This document shows, one piece after another, positions 1-10,213 of a DNA stretch of 64,000 nt. Origin of the DNA: Neisseria zoodegmatis (lineage in GTDB: Bacteria; Pseudomonadota; Gammaproteobacteria; Burkholderiales; Neisseriaceae); assembly GCF_900187305.1 (NCBI RefSeq), contig NZ_LT906434.1:2488523-2552522 (forward strand). The letters are read 5' to 3'. A program made the translations under genes and the position numbers. The notes under the pieces are model-generated. The model worked only from the letters and a program-made list of their open reading frames with translations. It made no database searches and was not told where the DNA came from. Position 1 is the first letter of the stretch, and every line of letters starts with the position of its first letter.

Positions 1-565
1 CGGGCTCAACTTCAAAGCTAACACGACTGATGGGCGAAAAGCTCGCATCCAATTGAATTGCACCAATCTGCTTACTCTCATCACGTACTGTACGACGACC
101 GGAAACAGATTGATAACCACGTCCCTGCTCAACTTTGATTTCCATTTCAATCTGACCATTATCAGACAAATGACAAATCACATGCTCAGGGTTAATGATT
201 TCAACATCATGAGGCAAGTTAATATCATTTGCCAGCACGACTCCAGCACCAGACTTTTTCAGAGACAACTGAACAGAGTTTCTTCCGTGCAATTTGAATA
301 CTACACCTTTCAGGTTCAAAAGGATGTCAACAACATCCTCTTGAACACCGTCCACAGTGGAGTACTCGTGTAACACACCCGAAATAACTACTTCAGTAGG
401 TGCAAAACCATTCATGGATGACAGTAAGATACGACGCAAAGCATTACCAAGAGTGTGACCGAAACCACGCTCAAATGGCTGCATAGATACCTTAGCGCGG
501 GTTGCAGATAAAGTATCAACATCAATTTGACGAGGTTTCAAAAATTCGGAAGTGCTATTTTGCAT
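1..565 (-). CDS. rpoA: RNA polymerase subunit alpha, 3'-truncated by the window
   Basis: Alpha subunit of RNA polymerase, the scaffold on which beta and beta' assemble. Only the first 188 codons are present: it starts [16 protein letters not shown] and runs off the left edge. The visible part is the N-terminal dimerisation domain, including the conserved segment [16 protein letters not shown] and the following [16 protein letters not shown] region. The C-terminal activator-contact domain lies outside. It is the last visible gene of the alpha-operon segment, 25 bp after rpsD, the usual bacterial order. Confidence 0.97.
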   Translation of the reverse strand, partial: MQNSTSEFLKPRQIDVDTLSATRAKVSMQPFERGFGHTLGNALRRILLSSMNGFAPTEVVISGVLHEYSTVDGVQEDVVDILLNLKGVVFKLHGRNSVQLSLKKSGAGVVLANDINLPHDVEIINPEHVICHLSDNGQIEMEIKVEQGRGYQSVSGRRTVRDESKQIGAIQLDASFSPISRVSFEVEP

Positions 566-590
566 TTAACTGTCCCTCACTGAGCTAGCA

Positions 591-1211
591 TTATTTAGAA
601 TAGAATTCTACCACCAGCTGTTCATTAATATCGCCAGTCAATTCTGAGCGATCAGGCATATTTTTAAATATGCCTTCCATTTTATTCACATCAACCGAAA
701 CCCAACTTGGCAAGCCAATTTGAGTGGCTAAGCCCAAAGCTTCTTGGATACGGACTTGCTTTTTGGCTTTTTCACGGATGCTGACAACATCACCAGCCTT
801 AACTTGATAAGACGGAATGTTAACAACTTGACCATTCACTACGATTGCTTTGTGAGAAACGAGTTGGCGGGCTTCTGCGCGAGTAGAGCCAAAACCCATT
901 CTATATACAACATTATCCAAACGAGACTCTAAAAGTTGCAGAAGCAATTCACCTGTAGAACCTTTGCGTCGTGCAGCTTCCGCAAAATAACGACGGAATT
1001 GACGCTCCAATACACCATAGATTCGACGGATTTTTTGCTTTTCACGCAATTGCAAACCGTAATCTGACAAGCGAGGCTTCTTTGCACCATGCTGACCAGG
1101 AGCAGAATCCATTTTACATTTAGATTCTAAAGAACGTCTTGCGCTTTTCAAGAATAAATCTGTGCCTTCTCTGCGCGCCAATTTACATTTAGGGCCAATA
1201 TAACGTGCCAT
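591..1211 (-). CDS. rpsD: 30S ribosomal protein S4
   Basis: Primary 16S rRNA-binding protein that nucleates assembly of the 30S body; in enterobacteria it is also the translational repressor of the alpha operon. At 206 aa it has the normal length, opening [19 protein letters not shown], with an S4 RNA-binding domain around residues 95-155 ([22 protein letters not shown]). A GGAG Shine-Dalgarno lies about 10 nt before the ATG. It sits between rpsK (18 bp) and rpoA (25 bp) in one transcription unit. No sign of decay. Confidence 0.98.
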   Translation of the reverse strand: MARYIGPKCKLARREGTDLFLKSARRSLESKCKMDSAPGQHGAKKPRLSDYGLQLREKQKIRRIYGVLERQFRRYFAEAARRKGSTGELLLQLLESRLDNVVYRMGFGSTRAEARQLVSHKAIVVNGQVVNIPSYQVKAGDVVSIREKAKKQVRIQEALGLATQIGLPSWVSVDVNKMEGIFKNMPDRSELTGDINEQLVVEFYSK

Positions 1212-1229
1212 ATTTCAATCACTCCAATC

Positions 1230-1625
1230 TTAAATACGACGTTTTTTAGGTGGACGGCAACCGTTATGAGGCAACGGGGTAACGTCAGTAATACTAGTAA
1301 TTTTAAAACCAAGAGCGTTGAGCGCACGAACTGAAGATTCACGACCAGGGCCAGGACCTTTAATGCGAACCTCTAAATTTTTAACGCCATACTCTTGGGC
1401 AACTTTACCAGCGGCCTCTGCTGCTACTTGAGCAGCAAAAGGTGTACTTTTACGTGAACCTTTAAAACCCGCACCGCCAGAGGTAGCCCAAGATAATGCA
1501 TTTCCTTGACGGTCAGTAATAGTAATGATGGTATTGTTAAAAGATGCATGTACATGCACAATACCTTCACTTACGGTTTTACGTATTTTTTTACGTACAC
1601 GTGAAGCTGTGTTTGCTTTAGCCAT
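1230..1625 (-). CDS. rpsK: 30S ribosomal protein S11
   Basis: Platform protein of the 30S subunit that contacts 16S rRNA near the E and P sites. The 131-aa product has the S11 core [18 protein letters not shown] and the conserved basic C-terminus ending [11 protein letters not shown]. It lies 19 bp downstream of rpsM and 18 bp upstream of rpsD, the canonical alpha-operon order. Length and ends match the family. Confidence 0.98.
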   Translation of the reverse strand: MAKANTASRVRKKIRKTVSEGIVHVHASFNNTIITITDRQGNALSWATSGGAGFKGSRKSTPFAAQVAAEAAGKVAQEYGVKNLEVRIKGPGPGRESSVRALNALGFKITSITDVTPLPHNGCRPPKKRRI

Positions 1626-1644
1626 TAATTAAAATCCTCAAAAA

Positions 1645-2007
1645 TTATTTTTTACCGGCAATTGCTTTACGCGGACCTTTACGGGTACGGGCATTTGTAC
1701 GAGTACGCTGCCCACGACAAGGCAAACCACGACGATGTCTGAAGCCACGGTAACAGCCCATGTCCATCAAGCGCTTAATACTCATTGTCACTTCACGACG
1801 CAAATCGCCTTCAACTTCAAACTTAGAAACTTGCTCACGCAATGCTTCTAATTGCGACTCATCTAAATCTTTTACTTTGGTGCTAGGTGTAATGTTAGCA
1901 GCTTCGCAAATCAATTTAGCACGAGTAGAACCAATACCGTAAATAGCCTGAAGGCCAATTACGATATGGGCATGGTTAGGGATATTCACCCCTGCAATAC
2001 GAGCCAT
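1645..2007 (-). CDS. rpsM: 30S ribosomal protein S13
   Basis: Head protein of the 30S subunit that forms intersubunit bridges with the 50S central protuberance and touches P-site tRNA. The 120-aa product starts [19 protein letters not shown] and carries the helix-two-turn-helix motif ([16 protein letters not shown]) and the basic tail [17 protein letters not shown]. It heads the alpha-operon segment. The 63-bp gap to rpmJ upstream is longer than most in the cluster and is where an S4-responsive leader sits in enterobacteria, but I see no clear pseudoknot. Confidence 0.98.
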   Translation of the reverse strand: MARIAGVNIPNHAHIVIGLQAIYGIGSTRAKLICEAANITPSTKVKDLDESQLEALREQVSKFEVEGDLRREVTMSIKRLMDMGCYRGFRHRRGLPCRGQRTRTNARTRKGPRKAIAGKK

Positions 2008-2070
2008 ATCATTTCCTTTAAGGGCAAAATTTTGTCACTATACCACAAAATCATTTTCAAGTAAAAATAC

Positions 2071-2184
2071 TCAACCTTGACGTTGCTTGTGACGGGGATC
2101 AGTACAAATTACACGCACTACACGATTACGACGAATAATTTTGCAGTTACGGCAAATTTTCTTTACAGAAGGTTGTACACGCAT
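2071..2184 (-). CDS. rpmJ: 50S ribosomal protein L36
   Basis: Smallest 50S protein, a zinc-ribbon subunit. Translating the minus strand between rpsM and infA gives 37 codons starting [16 protein letters not shown] and ending RHKQRQG. The zinc ligands are visible as the C-x2-C pair (CRNC) and the later Cys and His of the ICTDPRH segment, so this is the zinc-binding form of L36. It lies 14 bp downstream of infA, the common order in beta-proteobacteria. Confidence 0.96.
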   Translation of the reverse strand: MRVQPSVKKICRNCKIIRRNRVVRVICTDPRHKQRQG

Positions 2185-2198
2185 TTTATTTCCTTTCT

Positions 2199-2417
2199 TT
2201 ATCTAGCTCGAAACACTATACGTGCACGAGTCAAATCATATGGAGTAAGCTCAACAGTAACTTTATCACCAGGAGAAATACGAATATAGTGCATTCGCAT
2301 TTTTCCAGAGATATGCCCTAGAACAACATGATCGTTCTCAAGCTTTACTTTAAAAGTTGCATTAGGCAAAGTTTCCAATATCTCACCTTGCATTTGTATA
2401 GTGTCTTCTTTAGCCAT
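2199..2417 (-). CDS. infA: translation initiation factor IF-1
   Basis: IF-1 occupies the 30S A site during initiation and helps IF-2 and IF-3. The 72-aa product is a single OB fold with the family signature [20 protein letters not shown] and the [11 protein letters not shown] segment. It is embedded between secY (11 bp) and rpmJ (14 bp), so it is co-transcribed with the spc-alpha cluster here, unlike E. coli where infA is separate. Confident by length and motifs. Confidence 0.97.
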   Translation of the reverse strand: MAKEDTIQMQGEILETLPNATFKVKLENDHVVLGHISGKMRMHYIRISPGDKVTVELTPYDLTRARIVFRAR

Positions 2418-2428
2418 ATTTCTTTTAT

Positions 2429-3742
2429 TTAGTGACGTGATAGTGATTTTATATCAGTTTTTTGAATCAGATGTTCGTATTGATGAGTCATTCTATACGA
2501 AGCAATCTGGGTATTAAAATCCATTGTAACAACAACCAAAATCAACAATGAAGTTCCACCTAAATAAAAAGGTACGTTTAAAGCTGTTGTTAAAAACTCA
2601 GGAATTAAACAAATAATAGTAATATACAAGGCACCAAAAAAAGTTAAACGCAATACAACTTTCTCCAGATATCTTGAAGTTTGCTCGCCCGGCCTAATAC
2701 CAGGCACAAAAGCACCGCTCTTTTTTAAATTCTCAGCCATCTCTTTTGGACTAAATACCAAAGCCGTATAAAAATAGCAAAAGAATATTATAGTGCTTGC
2801 AAACAAAACAATATAAATAGGCTGACCATGTTGTAACAAGGTAGCTAACTTACTTAACCAACCACCTGAGTCTGCTGAGCCGAACCAACCCACTAAAGTT
2901 GCAGGGAACAATATAATACTCGAAGCAAAAATAGGAGGAATCACTCCAGCCATATTTAATTTAAAAGGCATGTGAGTACTCTGCCCTTGTACAATCCTAT
3001 TCCCAAACTGGCGTTTAGCATAATGAATTGGTATTTTTCGCTGTGCACTTTCAAAATACACGACAGCATAAATTAATATTAGTGAACCAAGCACAATAGA
3101 AATTGCCATTAGTACACTCATTGATCCCTGGTTAGTCAAGGTCAGTAACTGTGCGATAGCAGATGGAATACCAGATACAATACCAGCAGTAATAATTAGA
3201 GAAATCCCATTACCTATACCTCGCTCAGACATCTGCTCCCCTAACCACATCAAGAACATAGTTCCAGTTACCAAGCAAATAACAGTTGAAACATAAAACT
3301 CAAATTGGGAAGTAACTACAACATTTTGCTGATAAACAAAAGTGGCCACGCCAAAACTTTGAAGCAATGCTAAAATTACCGTACCATAACGAGTGTATTT
3401 AGTAATGATTTTTCTTCCTGACTCACCTTCCTTTTTAAGAGCCTTCAACGAAGGAAAGATTTCAGACGCCAATTGAACAATAATTGACGCAGAAATATAA
3501 GGCATAATCCCAATAGCAAAAATACTAAAGCGCTCCAGCGAACCTCCTGAGAACATATTTAACATACCCAAGATGCCGCTGCTTGCGCTTTCGTATAGCT
3601 TAGCTAAAGCAACTGCATCAACACCTGGTACGGGTATATGAGCACCAATACGAAATACAATTAATGCTCCAAGCAAAAATAATAATCGCTGCTTAAGATC
3701 ACCGTACTTTTTCAGTACTAATGAAGATAGTTGATTAGCCAC
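2429..3742 (-). CDS. secY: preprotein translocase subunit SecY
   Basis: Central channel of the SecYEG translocon in the inner membrane, through which secreted and membrane proteins pass. The 437-aa protein shows about ten hydrophobic segments, the N-terminal part with [12 protein letters not shown], the pore-region stretch [19 protein letters not shown] and the cytoplasmic-loop basic segment [14 protein letters not shown]. It lies between rplO (13 bp) and infA (11 bp), the standard place of secY at the end of the spc operon. Confidence 0.98.
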   Translation of the reverse strand: MANQLSSLVLKKYGDLKQRLLFLLGALIVFRIGAHIPVPGVDAVALAKLYESASSGILGMLNMFSGGSLERFSIFAIGIMPYISASIIVQLASEIFPSLKALKKEGESGRKIITKYTRYGTVILALLQSFGVATFVYQQNVVVTSQFEFYVSTVICLVTGTMFLMWLGEQMSERGIGNGISLIITAGIVSGIPSAIAQLLTLTNQGSMSVLMAISIVLGSLILIYAVVYFESAQRKIPIHYAKRQFGNRIVQGQSTHMPFKLNMAGVIPPIFASSIILFPATLVGWFGSADSGGWLSKLATLLQHGQPIYIVLFASTIIFFCYFYTALVFSPKEMAENLKKSGAFVPGIRPGEQTSRYLEKVVLRLTFFGALYITIICLIPEFLTTALNVPFYLGGTSLLILVVVTMDFNTQIASYRMTHQYEHLIQKTDIKSLSRH

Positions 3743-3755
3743 TTAAATCCAAGCC

Positions 3756-4190
3756 TTATTCTTCAATTTTTCCACCAGCAGCTTCAATCGCTGCTTTCGC
3801 ACCTGCCGTAACCTTAACACCTTTTAAAACAATTGCTTTTTGAATCTCACCAGAAGCAATCACTTTAACATTTTGGGCGCGTGAATCAACCAAGCCAGCC
3901 TGTTTTAAAGTTAGCAAATCAATTACATCAACTGCAATCAATGACAACTCATTCAAACTAACTTCTGCATTTTTTGCAGTTGATAAAGATTTAAAACCAC
4001 GCTTAGGCAGGCGGCGTTGCAATGGCATTTGTCCACCTTCAAAACCTACTTTATGGAACCCACCCGAACGGCTTTTTTGGCCCTTGTGACCACGCCCGCC
4101 AGTTTTGCCTAAACCACTACCAATACCACGACCCACACGTCGTTTAGAATGAGTTGAGCCTTCAGCAGGTTGAATAGTATTTAAAAACAT
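3756..4190 (-). CDS. rplO: 50S ribosomal protein L15
   Basis: L15 binds 23S rRNA late in 50S assembly. The product is 144 aa from the chosen start ([18 protein letters not shown]), with the Gly-rich basic segment [20 protein letters not shown] typical of L15. Two adjacent ATGs exist (4193 and 4190). The second is preferred because the GGAG Shine-Dalgarno inside the end of rpmD is about 8 nt from it and because MFLNTIQP is the family start. It nearly abuts the rpmD stop. Confidence 0.97.
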   Translation of the reverse strand: MFLNTIQPAEGSTHSKRRVGRGIGSGLGKTGGRGHKGQKSRSGGFHKVGFEGGQMPLQRRLPKRGFKSLSTAKNAEVSLNELSLIAVDVIDLLTLKQAGLVDSRAQNVKVIASGEIQKAIVLKGVKVTAGAKAAIEAAGGKIEE

Positions 4191-4192
4191 CA

Positions 4193-4378
4193 TTAAGACT
4201 CCACTTTTAATAGATAGCTGATCTTATTAATCATGCCACGATTTTCAGGAGTGTCCAAAACCTCAACGGTATGTTCACGATGACGTAAGCCTAACCCACG
4301 CGCACAAGCTCGATGAGACTGGATAGTACCAATTAAACTTTTTGCCAAAGTTACTTTAATTTTCTTTTGCTCAGTCAT
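4193..4378 (-). CDS. rpmD: 50S ribosomal protein L30
   Basis: Small 50S protein of 61 aa with the expected L30 sequence ([18 protein letters not shown], then the [12 protein letters not shown] segment). An upstream in-frame start exists at 4405, but the start at 4378 gives the normal family length and N-terminus. It overlaps the 3' end of rpsE by 8 nt, which implies translational coupling, and rplO follows immediately. Confidence 0.96.
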   Translation of the reverse strand: MTEQKKIKVTLAKSLIGTIQSHRACARGLGLRHREHTVEVLDTPENRGMINKISYLLKVES

Positions 4379-4892
4379 TACTATTGGCTCCCAAAATATC
4401 TTCAACAGTCAAACCACGTTTAGCAGCAATATCAGCAGGAGTGTATAATTTTGATAAACCGTCTAAAGTAGCACGTACAATATTGTAAGGGTTTGTAGAA
4501 CCGTGTACTTTTGCAGAAATGTTATGAATACCCATTGCGTCAAATACTAAGCGCATCGGACCACCAGCTTTAACACCGCTACCCTCTTTAGCAGGCTGCA
4601 TAAATACACGAGTAGCACCGTGCTTTCCGATTACTTCATGATGAATTGTGCCATTTTTCAATGGTATCTTAATCATTGAACGACGAGCTTGATCCATCGC
4701 TTTTTGCACAGCCACAGGAACTTCTTTTGATTTTCCCTTGCCCATACCAATACGGCCATCTCCATCACCAACCACAGTTAAAGCTGAAAAAGCCATGATG
4801 CGGCCACCTTTAACTACTTTTGTTACACGATTTACAGCTACCATTTTTTCAATTAAGCCGTCGCCGCGCTCTTCAATTTCATGTTTTGCCAT
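4371..4892 (-). CDS. rpsE: 30S ribosomal protein S5
   Basis: S5 lies at the mRNA entry side of the 30S subunit and takes part in decoding accuracy; spectinomycin resistance changes map to its N-terminal loop. The 173-aa protein has the double-stranded-RNA-binding-like N-domain ([20 protein letters not shown]) and the [17 protein letters not shown] segment of the C-domain. The spectinomycin-contact loop VTKVVKGGR looks wild type. It overlaps rpmD by 8 nt and follows rplR by 17 bp. Confidence 0.98.
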   Translation of the reverse strand: MAKHEIEERGDGLIEKMVAVNRVTKVVKGGRIMAFSALTVVGDGDGRIGMGKGKSKEVPVAVQKAMDQARRSMIKIPLKNGTIHHEVIGKHGATRVFMQPAKEGSGVKAGGPMRLVFDAMGIHNISAKVHGSTNPYNIVRATLDGLSKLYTPADIAAKRGLTVEDILGANSND

Positions 4893-4909
4893 TTGAAATC
4901 TCCAATCTT

Positions 4910-5263
4910 TTAAAAGCTTAAGCCATTTTCACGTGCAGCTTCAGCCAAAGCCTTCACGCGGCCATGATATTGAAAACCAGAACGATCAAAAGCAACTTTA
5001 TCAACACCAACAGCTTTAGCTTTTTCAGCAATTCGCTTACCTACAATTGCAGCTGCTTCAATATTACCGCCTGATTTCAGGTCATTGCGCACTTCTGCCT
5101 CTAAAGTTGAAGCTTGAGCCAAAACTTTATCACCTTCAGCACTAATAACTTGTGCATAAATATGGCTGTTTGAACGGAATACGCACAATCTAACCATTTT
5201 TAAATCTGCGATACGAGCACGTGTTTTACGAGCACGACGCAGTCGGGTTACATGTTTATTCAT
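4910..5263 (-). CDS. rplR: 50S ribosomal protein L18
   Basis: 5S rRNA-binding protein of the 50S central protuberance. The 117-aa product has the basic N-terminal tail ([18 protein letters not shown]) and the L18 core [17 protein letters not shown], ending with the usual aromatic GLSF. It is 14 bp after rplF and 17 bp before rpsE in the spc segment. Ordinary in length and ends. Confidence 0.98.
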   Translation of the reverse strand: MNKHVTRLRRARKTRARIADLKMVRLCVFRSNSHIYAQVISAEGDKVLAQASTLEAEVRNDLKSGGNIEAAAIVGKRIAEKAKAVGVDKVAFDRSGFQYHGRVKALAEAARENGLSF

Positions 5264-5277
5264 TAGGAAAACCTCAA

Positions 5278-5811
5278 TTATTTTTTCTTGGCTTCTTTCA
5301 TTACTACTGCTTCCCCAACATAGCGAACACCTTTACCTTTATAAGGTTCAGGCGAGCGATATGCACGAATTTCCGCAGCAACTTGGCCAACAACTTGTTT
5401 ATCCGCACCTGTCAAAATAATCTCTGTTTGACTCGGCGTTTGCACTGAAACACCTTCAGGCATTTCATGAACAACAGGATGAGAAAAACCTAAAGAAAGA
5501 TTTAATACCTTGCCTTGAGCTTGAGCGCGATAACCTACACCAATAAGCTGTAATTTTTTCTCAAAGCCTTCAGAAACACCTTTAACCATATTATTAACTA
5601 AAGCGCGAACGGTACCAGACATGGCATTCGCCTGCTTACTGTCGTTCTTTGCAGCAAAAGTCAATTGACCATCGGTCAATTCAATTGCAACATCAGCAGA
5701 CAAAGGCAAGGATAACTCACCGTTTTTACCCTTAATTATAATGGAATCTGTTCCAAATTTCACTTCAACCCCAGCAGGAACAGTCACTGGATTTTTAGCT
5801 ACGCGTGACAT
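5278..5811 (-). CDS. rplF: 50S ribosomal protein L6
   Basis: L6 sits near the factor-binding site of the 50S subunit and contacts the sarcin-ricin loop. The 177-aa protein contains two tandem L6 folds (about residues 1-80 and 85-175), with the C-terminal signature [16 protein letters not shown]. Aminoglycoside-resistance changes occur in this C-terminal part in other bacteria, and nothing unusual is seen here. Spacing is 16 bp from rpsH and 14 bp to rplR. Confidence 0.98.
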   Translation of the reverse strand: MSRVAKNPVTVPAGVEVKFGTDSIIIKGKNGELSLPLSADVAIELTDGQLTFAAKNDSKQANAMSGTVRALVNNMVKGVSEGFEKKLQLIGVGYRAQAQGKVLNLSLGFSHPVVHEMPEGVSVQTPSQTEIILTGADKQVVGQVAAEIRAYRSPEPYKGKGVRYVGEAVVMKEAKKK

Positions 5812-5827
5812 CTTAAAAATCTCCTAC

Positions 5828-6220
5828 TTAGGCAACAATACACAACAACTCACCACCAACACCTTCGGAGCGAGCTTTACGATCTGTCATTACACCCTTA
5901 GAAGTGCTTACAATAGCAACACCCAAGCCATTCATTACGCTAGGTATTTCATTTGAGGCTTTATAAATACGCAAACCAGGACGTGATACACGCTTAATCT
6001 GCTCAATAACAGGGCGGCCTGCATAATATTTTAATTGAATTTCCAAAACAGGTTTCAAGTCATTTGAAACTGTAAAATCTTCAATATACCCTTCTTCTTT
6101 TAATACTTTAGCAATGGCGCATTTCAATTTAGAAGAAGGCATAGAAACGGCAACTTTGTTTGCACGCTGTGCATTTCGGATACGAGTCAACATATCGGAA
6201 ATAGGATCATGCATACTCAT
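5828..6220 (-). CDS. rpsH: 30S ribosomal protein S8
   Basis: S8 binds 16S rRNA helix 21 and, in E. coli, represses the spc operon by binding a mimic of that helix near rplE. The 130-aa product begins [20 protein letters not shown] and ends with the conserved segment [29 protein letters not shown]. It lies between rpsN and rplF with short gaps of 14 and 16 bp. Whether autoregulation is conserved here cannot be judged. Confidence 0.98.
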   Translation of the reverse strand: MSMHDPISDMLTRIRNAQRANKVAVSMPSSKLKCAIAKVLKEEGYIEDFTVSNDLKPVLEIQLKYYAGRPVIEQIKRVSRPGLRIYKASNEIPSVMNGLGVAIVSTSKGVMTDRKARSEGVGGELLCIVA

Positions 6221-6234
6221 AGTTATTACTCCTA

Positions 6235-6540
6235 TTACCAGCTAGCTTTAACAACACCCGGAATCTCGCCACGCATAGCAATTTCACGGATTTTAATACG
6301 ACCCAAACCGAACTTACGGAAGGTCCCACGAGGACGACCTGTAAGAGCACAGCGACGACGCTGACGCACAGGCGCAGCATTACGAGGAATTGCTTGAAGT
6401 TTCAAACGAGCCTCAAAGCGCTCTTTATCCGAAGCATTTGAATCATTAATAATAGCAAAAATAACCTCACGCTTAGCGGCATATTTTTTCGCCAGAGCAA
6501 CGCGTTTTAATTCGCGATTGATAAGTGCTTTTTTAGCCAT
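6235..6540 (-). CDS. rpsN: 30S ribosomal protein S14
   Basis: S14 of the 30S head, near the A site. The 101-aa length and the absence of the CxxC pairs show this is the zinc-independent (C-minus) form; the conserved segment [19 protein letters not shown] is present. The gene starts 14 bp upstream of rpsH and follows rplE by only 3 bp, indicating tight coupling in the spc segment. Confidence 0.98.
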   Translation of the reverse strand: MAKKALINRELKRVALAKKYAAKREVIFAIINDSNASDKERFEARLKLQAIPRNAAPVRQRRRCALTGRPRGTFRKFGLGRIKIREIAMRGEIPGVVKASW

Positions 6541-6543
6541 GAA

Positions 6544-7083
6544 TTATCCTTTAAACGGAAACTTAAACAATGATAACAAAGCTTTTGCTTCCTCATCAGT
6601 CTTAGCGGTTGTTGTGATAGTAATATTCAAACCACGCAAAGCATCAATTTTGTCATATTCAATTTCCGGGAAAATGATTTGCTCACGCACGCCCATATTG
6701 TAGTTACCGCTACCATCAAAAGATTTACCACTAACGCCCCGAAAATCACGCACACGAGGCAAAGCAATAGTAACCAAACGATCCAAAAATTCAAACATTT
6801 GATCACGACGCAAAGTAACTTTACAACCCACTGGATAGTTATCACGAATCTTAAAACCAGCAATTGACTTACGGGCAACAGTAACTACCGGCTTTTGACC
6901 AGCAATTTTTTCCAAATCAGCAACAGCATGTTCCATCACTTTTTTATCAGCAACAGCTTCGCCAACACCCATATTCAACGTAATTTTCTCAATACGAGGC
7001 ACTTCCATAATTGATTTATAACCAAATTGCTTCATCAATTCCGGAACCACAGTACTGTTATAAAACTCTCTCAAACGAGCCAT
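6544..7083 (-). CDS. rplE: 50S ribosomal protein L5
   Basis: L5 binds 5S rRNA and forms the bridge of the central protuberance with S13. The 179-aa product has the usual start [20 protein letters not shown] and the conserved [17 protein letters not shown] and [12 protein letters not shown] segments. It sits 9 bp after rplX and 3 bp before rpsN. No irregularities are seen. Confidence 0.98.
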   Translation of the reverse strand: MARLREFYNSTVVPELMKQFGYKSIMEVPRIEKITLNMGVGEAVADKKVMEHAVADLEKIAGQKPVVTVARKSIAGFKIRDNYPVGCKVTLRRDQMFEFLDRLVTIALPRVRDFRGVSGKSFDGSGNYNMGVREQIIFPEIEYDKIDALRGLNITITTTAKTDEEAKALLSLFKFPFKG

Positions 7084-7092
7084 GTTATCTCC

Positions 7093-7416
7093 TTATGCCC
7101 CAATGATAGAGCCATTAGACTTGAAGAAGCGGACACGCTTTACCCTGCCATCGCTCTCAACCAATTTGACGCCAACACGATCAGCTTTATTTGTTTCAGG
7201 ATTGAAAACAGCAACATTAGAAATAGCCAAAGGCATATTTTTCACAACGATGCCACCCTCAATACCACGCATAGGATTCGGCTTTTGATGACGCTTAACA
7301 ACGTTAACACCTTCAACAACAACCTTATCACCCAAAACCTTTACAACCTGACCTTGCTTGCCTTTATCTTTACCAGCAATCACAATTACTTGGTCACCTT
7401 TAATAATTTTATTCAT
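7093..7416 (-). CDS. rplX: 50S ribosomal protein L24
   Basis: Assembly-initiator protein that binds the 5' end of 23S rRNA. The 107-aa product has the KOW motif near the N-terminus ([19 protein letters not shown]) and the [18 protein letters not shown] segment. It lies between rplN (12 bp) and rplE (9 bp), as in almost all spc operons. Confidence 0.98.
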   Translation of the reverse strand: MNKIIKGDQVIVIAGKDKGKQGQVVKVLGDKVVVEGVNVVKRHQKPNPMRGIEGGIVVKNMPLAISNVAVFNPETNKADRVGVKLVESDGRVKRVRFFKSNGSIIGA

Positions 7417-7428
7417 CGCCGTTATTCC

Positions 7429-7797
7429 TTATAATACCTCAGGTGCCAATGAAACAATTTTCATAAATCGCTCCGTACGCAGCTCACGAGTAACCGGACC
7501 AAAAATACGGGTACCTAAAGGCTCAAGCTTATTATTCAACAAAACGGCCGCATTATTATCAAATTTAATCAGTGCACCATCAGGACGACGTACGCCTTTT
7601 GCAGTACGAACCACAACAGCATTAAATACATCACCCTTTTTCACACGACCACGCGGAGCCGCATCCTTAACTGCAACTTTAATAATGTCGCCAACCGAAG
7701 CATAACGACGTTTAGATCCGCCTAAAACCTTGATACACATTACACGACGCGCACCAGAGTTATCAGCCACATCTAAAATGGTCTGCATTTGAATCAT
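7429..7797 (-). CDS. rplN: 50S ribosomal protein L14
   Basis: L14 lies at the subunit interface and forms bridges with 16S rRNA; it is also the docking site of the silencing factor RsfS. The 122-aa protein begins [20 protein letters not shown] and has the conserved [13 protein letters not shown] end. It is the first gene of the spc segment. The 229-bp gap upstream is the largest interval inside the ribosomal cluster and is strongly structured (see the element at 7832-8002), so transcription or translation of rplN and the genes after it may be adjusted here. Confidence 0.98.
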   Translation of the reverse strand: MIQMQTILDVADNSGARRVMCIKVLGGSKRRYASVGDIIKVAVKDAAPRGRVKKGDVFNAVVVRTAKGVRRPDGALIKFDNNAAVLLNNKLEPLGTRIFGPVTRELRTERFMKIVSLAPEVL

Positions 7798-7831
7798 TTT
7801 ATTACCTTTTAAAAAACCAACTTAATCTACC

Positions 7832-8002
7832 TCTTTCAGCCAGTCCACACAATATTAGATTTTGTGCCTACTAAACTGAAACCTACATAGGTTCTAGTAA
7901 ACCAGTCTTGGATCCCGAAGGGAAGAAGCTCTCAAAGAGAAGCTGAAAGATAAGAAACGAAGTTTACATGCAAATTTCCATCAATGCAAGACTTCGTTTC
8001 TT
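7832..8002 (-). promoter_or_regulatory. structured S10/spc junction RNA element
   Basis: Seen directly: on the transcribed minus strand, a perfect 12-bp inverted repeat (7991-8002 with 7952-7963) lies just after rpsQ. It is followed by a perfect 9-bp inverted repeat (7942-7950 with 7832-7840) that encloses about 100 nt. Inside are smaller hairpins: a 4-bp UCCC/GGGA stem (7913-7923), a 6-bp stem AACCTA/TAGGTT (7880-7893) nested in a 5-bp stem (7869-7873 with 7895-7899), and a 4-bp stem at 7930-7940. The first hairpin resembles a terminator or processing site. A run of six T follows it only on the plus strand. The element stands exactly where the S10 and spc operons are separated in E. coli. 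A regulatory leader or attenuator is an inference. Confidence 0.6.
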
Positions 8003-8026
8003 TTTTAAGCATTACTGTATTAAATT

Positions 8027-8290
8027 TTAAACAGAGCGTGCTTTTTCCACCAACTCTTTAACAACCCAAGATTTAGTTTTTGACAGAGGACGAGTTTCTT
8101 CAATCACAACCACATCTCCAATGCCATATTGATTTTGCTCGTCATGAGCATGAATTTTGGTCGAGCGGCGGATAATTTTACCATACAAGGGGTGCTTTAC
8201 TTTACGCTCCACCAAAACGGTTACTGTCTTATCCATTTTGTCACTAACCACTTTGCCTTGCAAAGTACGAACATTTTTTGATTCGCTCAT
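8027..8290 (-). CDS. rpsQ: 30S ribosomal protein S17
   Basis: Primary 16S rRNA-binding protein with an OB fold. The 87-aa product shows [22 protein letters not shown] and the [17 protein letters not shown] end typical of S17. Its ATG overlaps the rpmC stop codon by one base. It is the last gene of the S10 segment and is followed by a stem-loop rather than directly by rplN. Confidence 0.98.
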   Translation of the reverse strand: MSESKNVRTLQGKVVSDKMDKTVTVLVERKVKHPLYGKIIRRSTKIHAHDEQNQYGIGDVVVIEETRPLSKTKSWVVKELVEKARSV

Positions 8291-8481
8291 TACTTAGCAC
8301 CTTTTTCAGTTAAAATGGTTTTAATACGGGCAATTTCGCGACGTACTCGTTTTAATTCACTCGGTTTACCTAATTGACCAGTAGCATTTTGCATACGCAG
8401 GCCAAACTGGGTTTTTAGCAAATCAAGCAAATCTGCGTTTAATTGCTCAACCGATTTGTCTTTTAATTCATTCGCTTTCAT
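8290..8481 (-). CDS. rpmC: 50S ribosomal protein L29
   Basis: L29 sits at the polypeptide exit tunnel near L23 and helps form the docking site for trigger factor and SRP. The 63-aa helical protein has the family pattern [20 protein letters not shown] and the [15 protein letters not shown] helix. It shares single-base overlaps with rplP upstream and rpsQ downstream, which suggests coupled translation. Confidence 0.98.
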   Translation of the reverse strand: MKANELKDKSVEQLNADLLDLLKTQFGLRMQNATGQLGKPSELKRVRREIARIKTILTEKGAK

Positions 8482-8897
8482 TATTGACCTACCTGTCTTA
8501 CTACGAATACTGTCGGAATCGGCAGTTTAGCAGAAGCAAGCTCAAACGCTTCACGAGCCAAGGCCTCTGGAACTCCATCCATTTCATACAACATTTTACC
8601 CGGTTGGATTTCGGCAACGTAATACTCAGGAGAACCTTTACCGCCACCCATACGAACTTCTGCAGGTTTAGATGTAATCGGTTTATCAGGAAACACTCGA
8701 ATCCAAATTCGACCACCGCGCTTAATGTGACGGGTCATTGTACGACGGGCAGCCTCAATTTGGCGCGCAGTCAGACGACCACGACCAACCGCTTTTAAGC
8801 CAAACTCACCAAAGCTTACTTTGTTTCCTCGAGTAGCAATACCGGTGTTACGGCCTTTATGCTGTTTTCGATATTTAAGTCTAGTTGGCTGCAGCAT
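8481..8897 (-). CDS. rplP: 50S ribosomal protein L16
   Basis: L16 shapes the A-site region of the 50S subunit. The 138-aa protein starts [19 protein letters not shown] and has the [21 protein letters not shown] and [16 protein letters not shown] segments. The Arg in the segment homologous to the E. coli L16 hydroxylation site is present, but hydroxylation cannot be inferred. The start overlaps the end of rpsC by 17 nt, the longest overlap in this cluster. Confidence 0.98.
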   Translation of the reverse strand: MLQPTRLKYRKQHKGRNTGIATRGNKVSFGEFGLKAVGRGRLTARQIEAARRTMTRHIKRGGRIWIRVFPDKPITSKPAEVRMGGGKGSPEYYVAEIQPGKMLYEMDGVPEALAREAFELASAKLPIPTVFVVRQVGQ

Positions 8898-9582
8898 GAC
8901 GGCCTCCTACCTTTCTTTGTCTTTTTTCTTGCTCAGGTTTAGCTTGAGAAACTTTTTCGTTACCTTCGCCTGTATAAACCCAAACTTTCAAACCCAACAC
9001 ACCATAGGTTGTATGAGCTTCACTGGTAGCATAATCAACATTTGCACGTAAAGTATGCAAAGGCACACGGCCTTCACGATACCATTCGCTACGAGCAATA
9101 TCGGCACCATTCAGACGGCCAGAGGTCATAATTTTGATACCTTTAGCTCCAACACGCATGGCATTTTGCATTGCACGCTTCATAGCACGGCGAAATTGAA
9201 CACGCTTTTCAAGCTGTTGTGCAATACCATCAGCAATAATTTGAGCATCCAATTCAGGTTTACGAATTTCTTCAATATTTACATGAACCGGCACACCCAT
9301 CAATTTTTGCAAATCGCGTTTCAGAACTTCGATATCTTCGCCCTTTCTGCCGATCACAACACCAGGACGAGCTGAGTGAATGGTAATGCGGGCAGATTTT
9401 GCAGGACGCTCAATCACTACACGACCTACTGAGGCATTCGCCAAACGCTTACGTAAATACTCACGAACATCAATATCTTGCTTCAAAACAGTAGGGAAAT
9501 CGCTACTTTTAGCAAACCATTTTGAAGACCAGTCTTTAGTTACCGCCAAGCGAAAGCCGGTAGGATTAATCTTTTGTCCCAT
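8881..9582 (-). CDS. rpsC: 30S ribosomal protein S3
   Basis: S3 forms part of the mRNA entry pore and has helicase-related function with S4 and S5. The 233-aa protein has an N-terminal KH domain ([19 protein letters not shown], near residues 75-95) and the S3 C-domain ([10 protein letters not shown]), with a short basic tail ending RHAAAN. It follows rplV by 9 bp and overlaps rplP by 17 nt. Confidence 0.98.
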   Translation of the reverse strand: MGQKINPTGFRLAVTKDWSSKWFAKSSDFPTVLKQDIDVREYLRKRLANASVGRVVIERPAKSARITIHSARPGVVIGRKGEDIEVLKRDLQKLMGVPVHVNIEEIRKPELDAQIIADGIAQQLEKRVQFRRAMKRAMQNAMRVGAKGIKIMTSGRLNGADIARSEWYREGRVPLHTLRANVDYATSEAHTTYGVLGLKVWVYTGEGNEKVSQAKPEQEKRQRKVGGRHAAAN

Positions 9583-9591
9583 AGCTTTTCC

Positions 9592-9921
9592 TTAATTACC
9601 TACTGTCACATTAATGTGACAAGTTTGTTTTTCAATGCGGTTACCACGACCTTTGGCACGAGCTTGAAAACGTTTCAAACTCGGACCTTTGTCAACAAAA
9701 ATGGTTACCACTTTTAACTTGTCAATATCAGCACCTTCGTTATGCTCTGCATTTGCAATTGCAGATTCCAGCACTTTCTTAACAAGCTCAGCGCCTTTTT
9801 TAGGGCTAAATGCCAAGATATTTAAAGCTTGGGCAACGTCTTTACCACGAATTAAATCTGCGACCAAACGAGCCTTTTGTGCAGAGATACGGGCATTTTT
9901 ATGTTGTGCACTTACTCTCAT
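9592..9921 (-). CDS. rplV: 50S ribosomal protein L22
   Basis: L22 lines the peptide exit tunnel with L4; deletions in its beta-hairpin give macrolide resistance in several bacteria. The 109-aa protein has the hairpin segment [19 protein letters not shown], apparently intact. It lies between rpsS (8 bp) and rpsC (9 bp). Confidence 0.98.
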   Translation of the reverse strand: MRVSAQHKNARISAQKARLVADLIRGKDVAQALNILAFSPKKGAELVKKVLESAIANAEHNEGADIDKLKVVTIFVDKGPSLKRFQARAKGRGNRIEKQTCHINVTVGN

Positions 9922-9929
9922 GATTCACC

Positions 9930-10208
9930 TTATTTCTTTTTAGCCTTTTTATCAGCCAAATGGCCTTTAAAGGTACGGGTCAATGAGAACTCACCCAATT
10001 TATGACCAACCATATTATCACTGATAAACACAGGGACATGAGTACGTCCGTTATGCACAGCGATGGTTAAACCGATAAAATCAGGCAAAATAGTAGAACG
10101 ACGCGACCAGGTTTTGATCGGGCGCTTGTCATTGCTTGCACGAGCCGCATCTACTTTTTTCAGCAAATGCAGGTCTACATATGGACCTTTTTTCAATGAA
10201 CGAGCCAT
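9930..10208 (-). CDS. rpsS: 30S ribosomal protein S19
   Basis: S19 is in the 30S head, with S13, at the intersubunit bridge. The 92-aa product has [19 protein letters not shown], the [22 protein letters not shown] signature in part, and [14 protein letters not shown]. It is tightly spaced, 5 bp after rplB and 8 bp before rplV. Confidence 0.98.
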
Positions 10209-10213
10209 ATTAA

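Noticed and set aside
64..373. Plus-strand open frame within rpoA
   Set aside because: Antisense to a conserved rpoA frame; low-complexity composition and no start signals.
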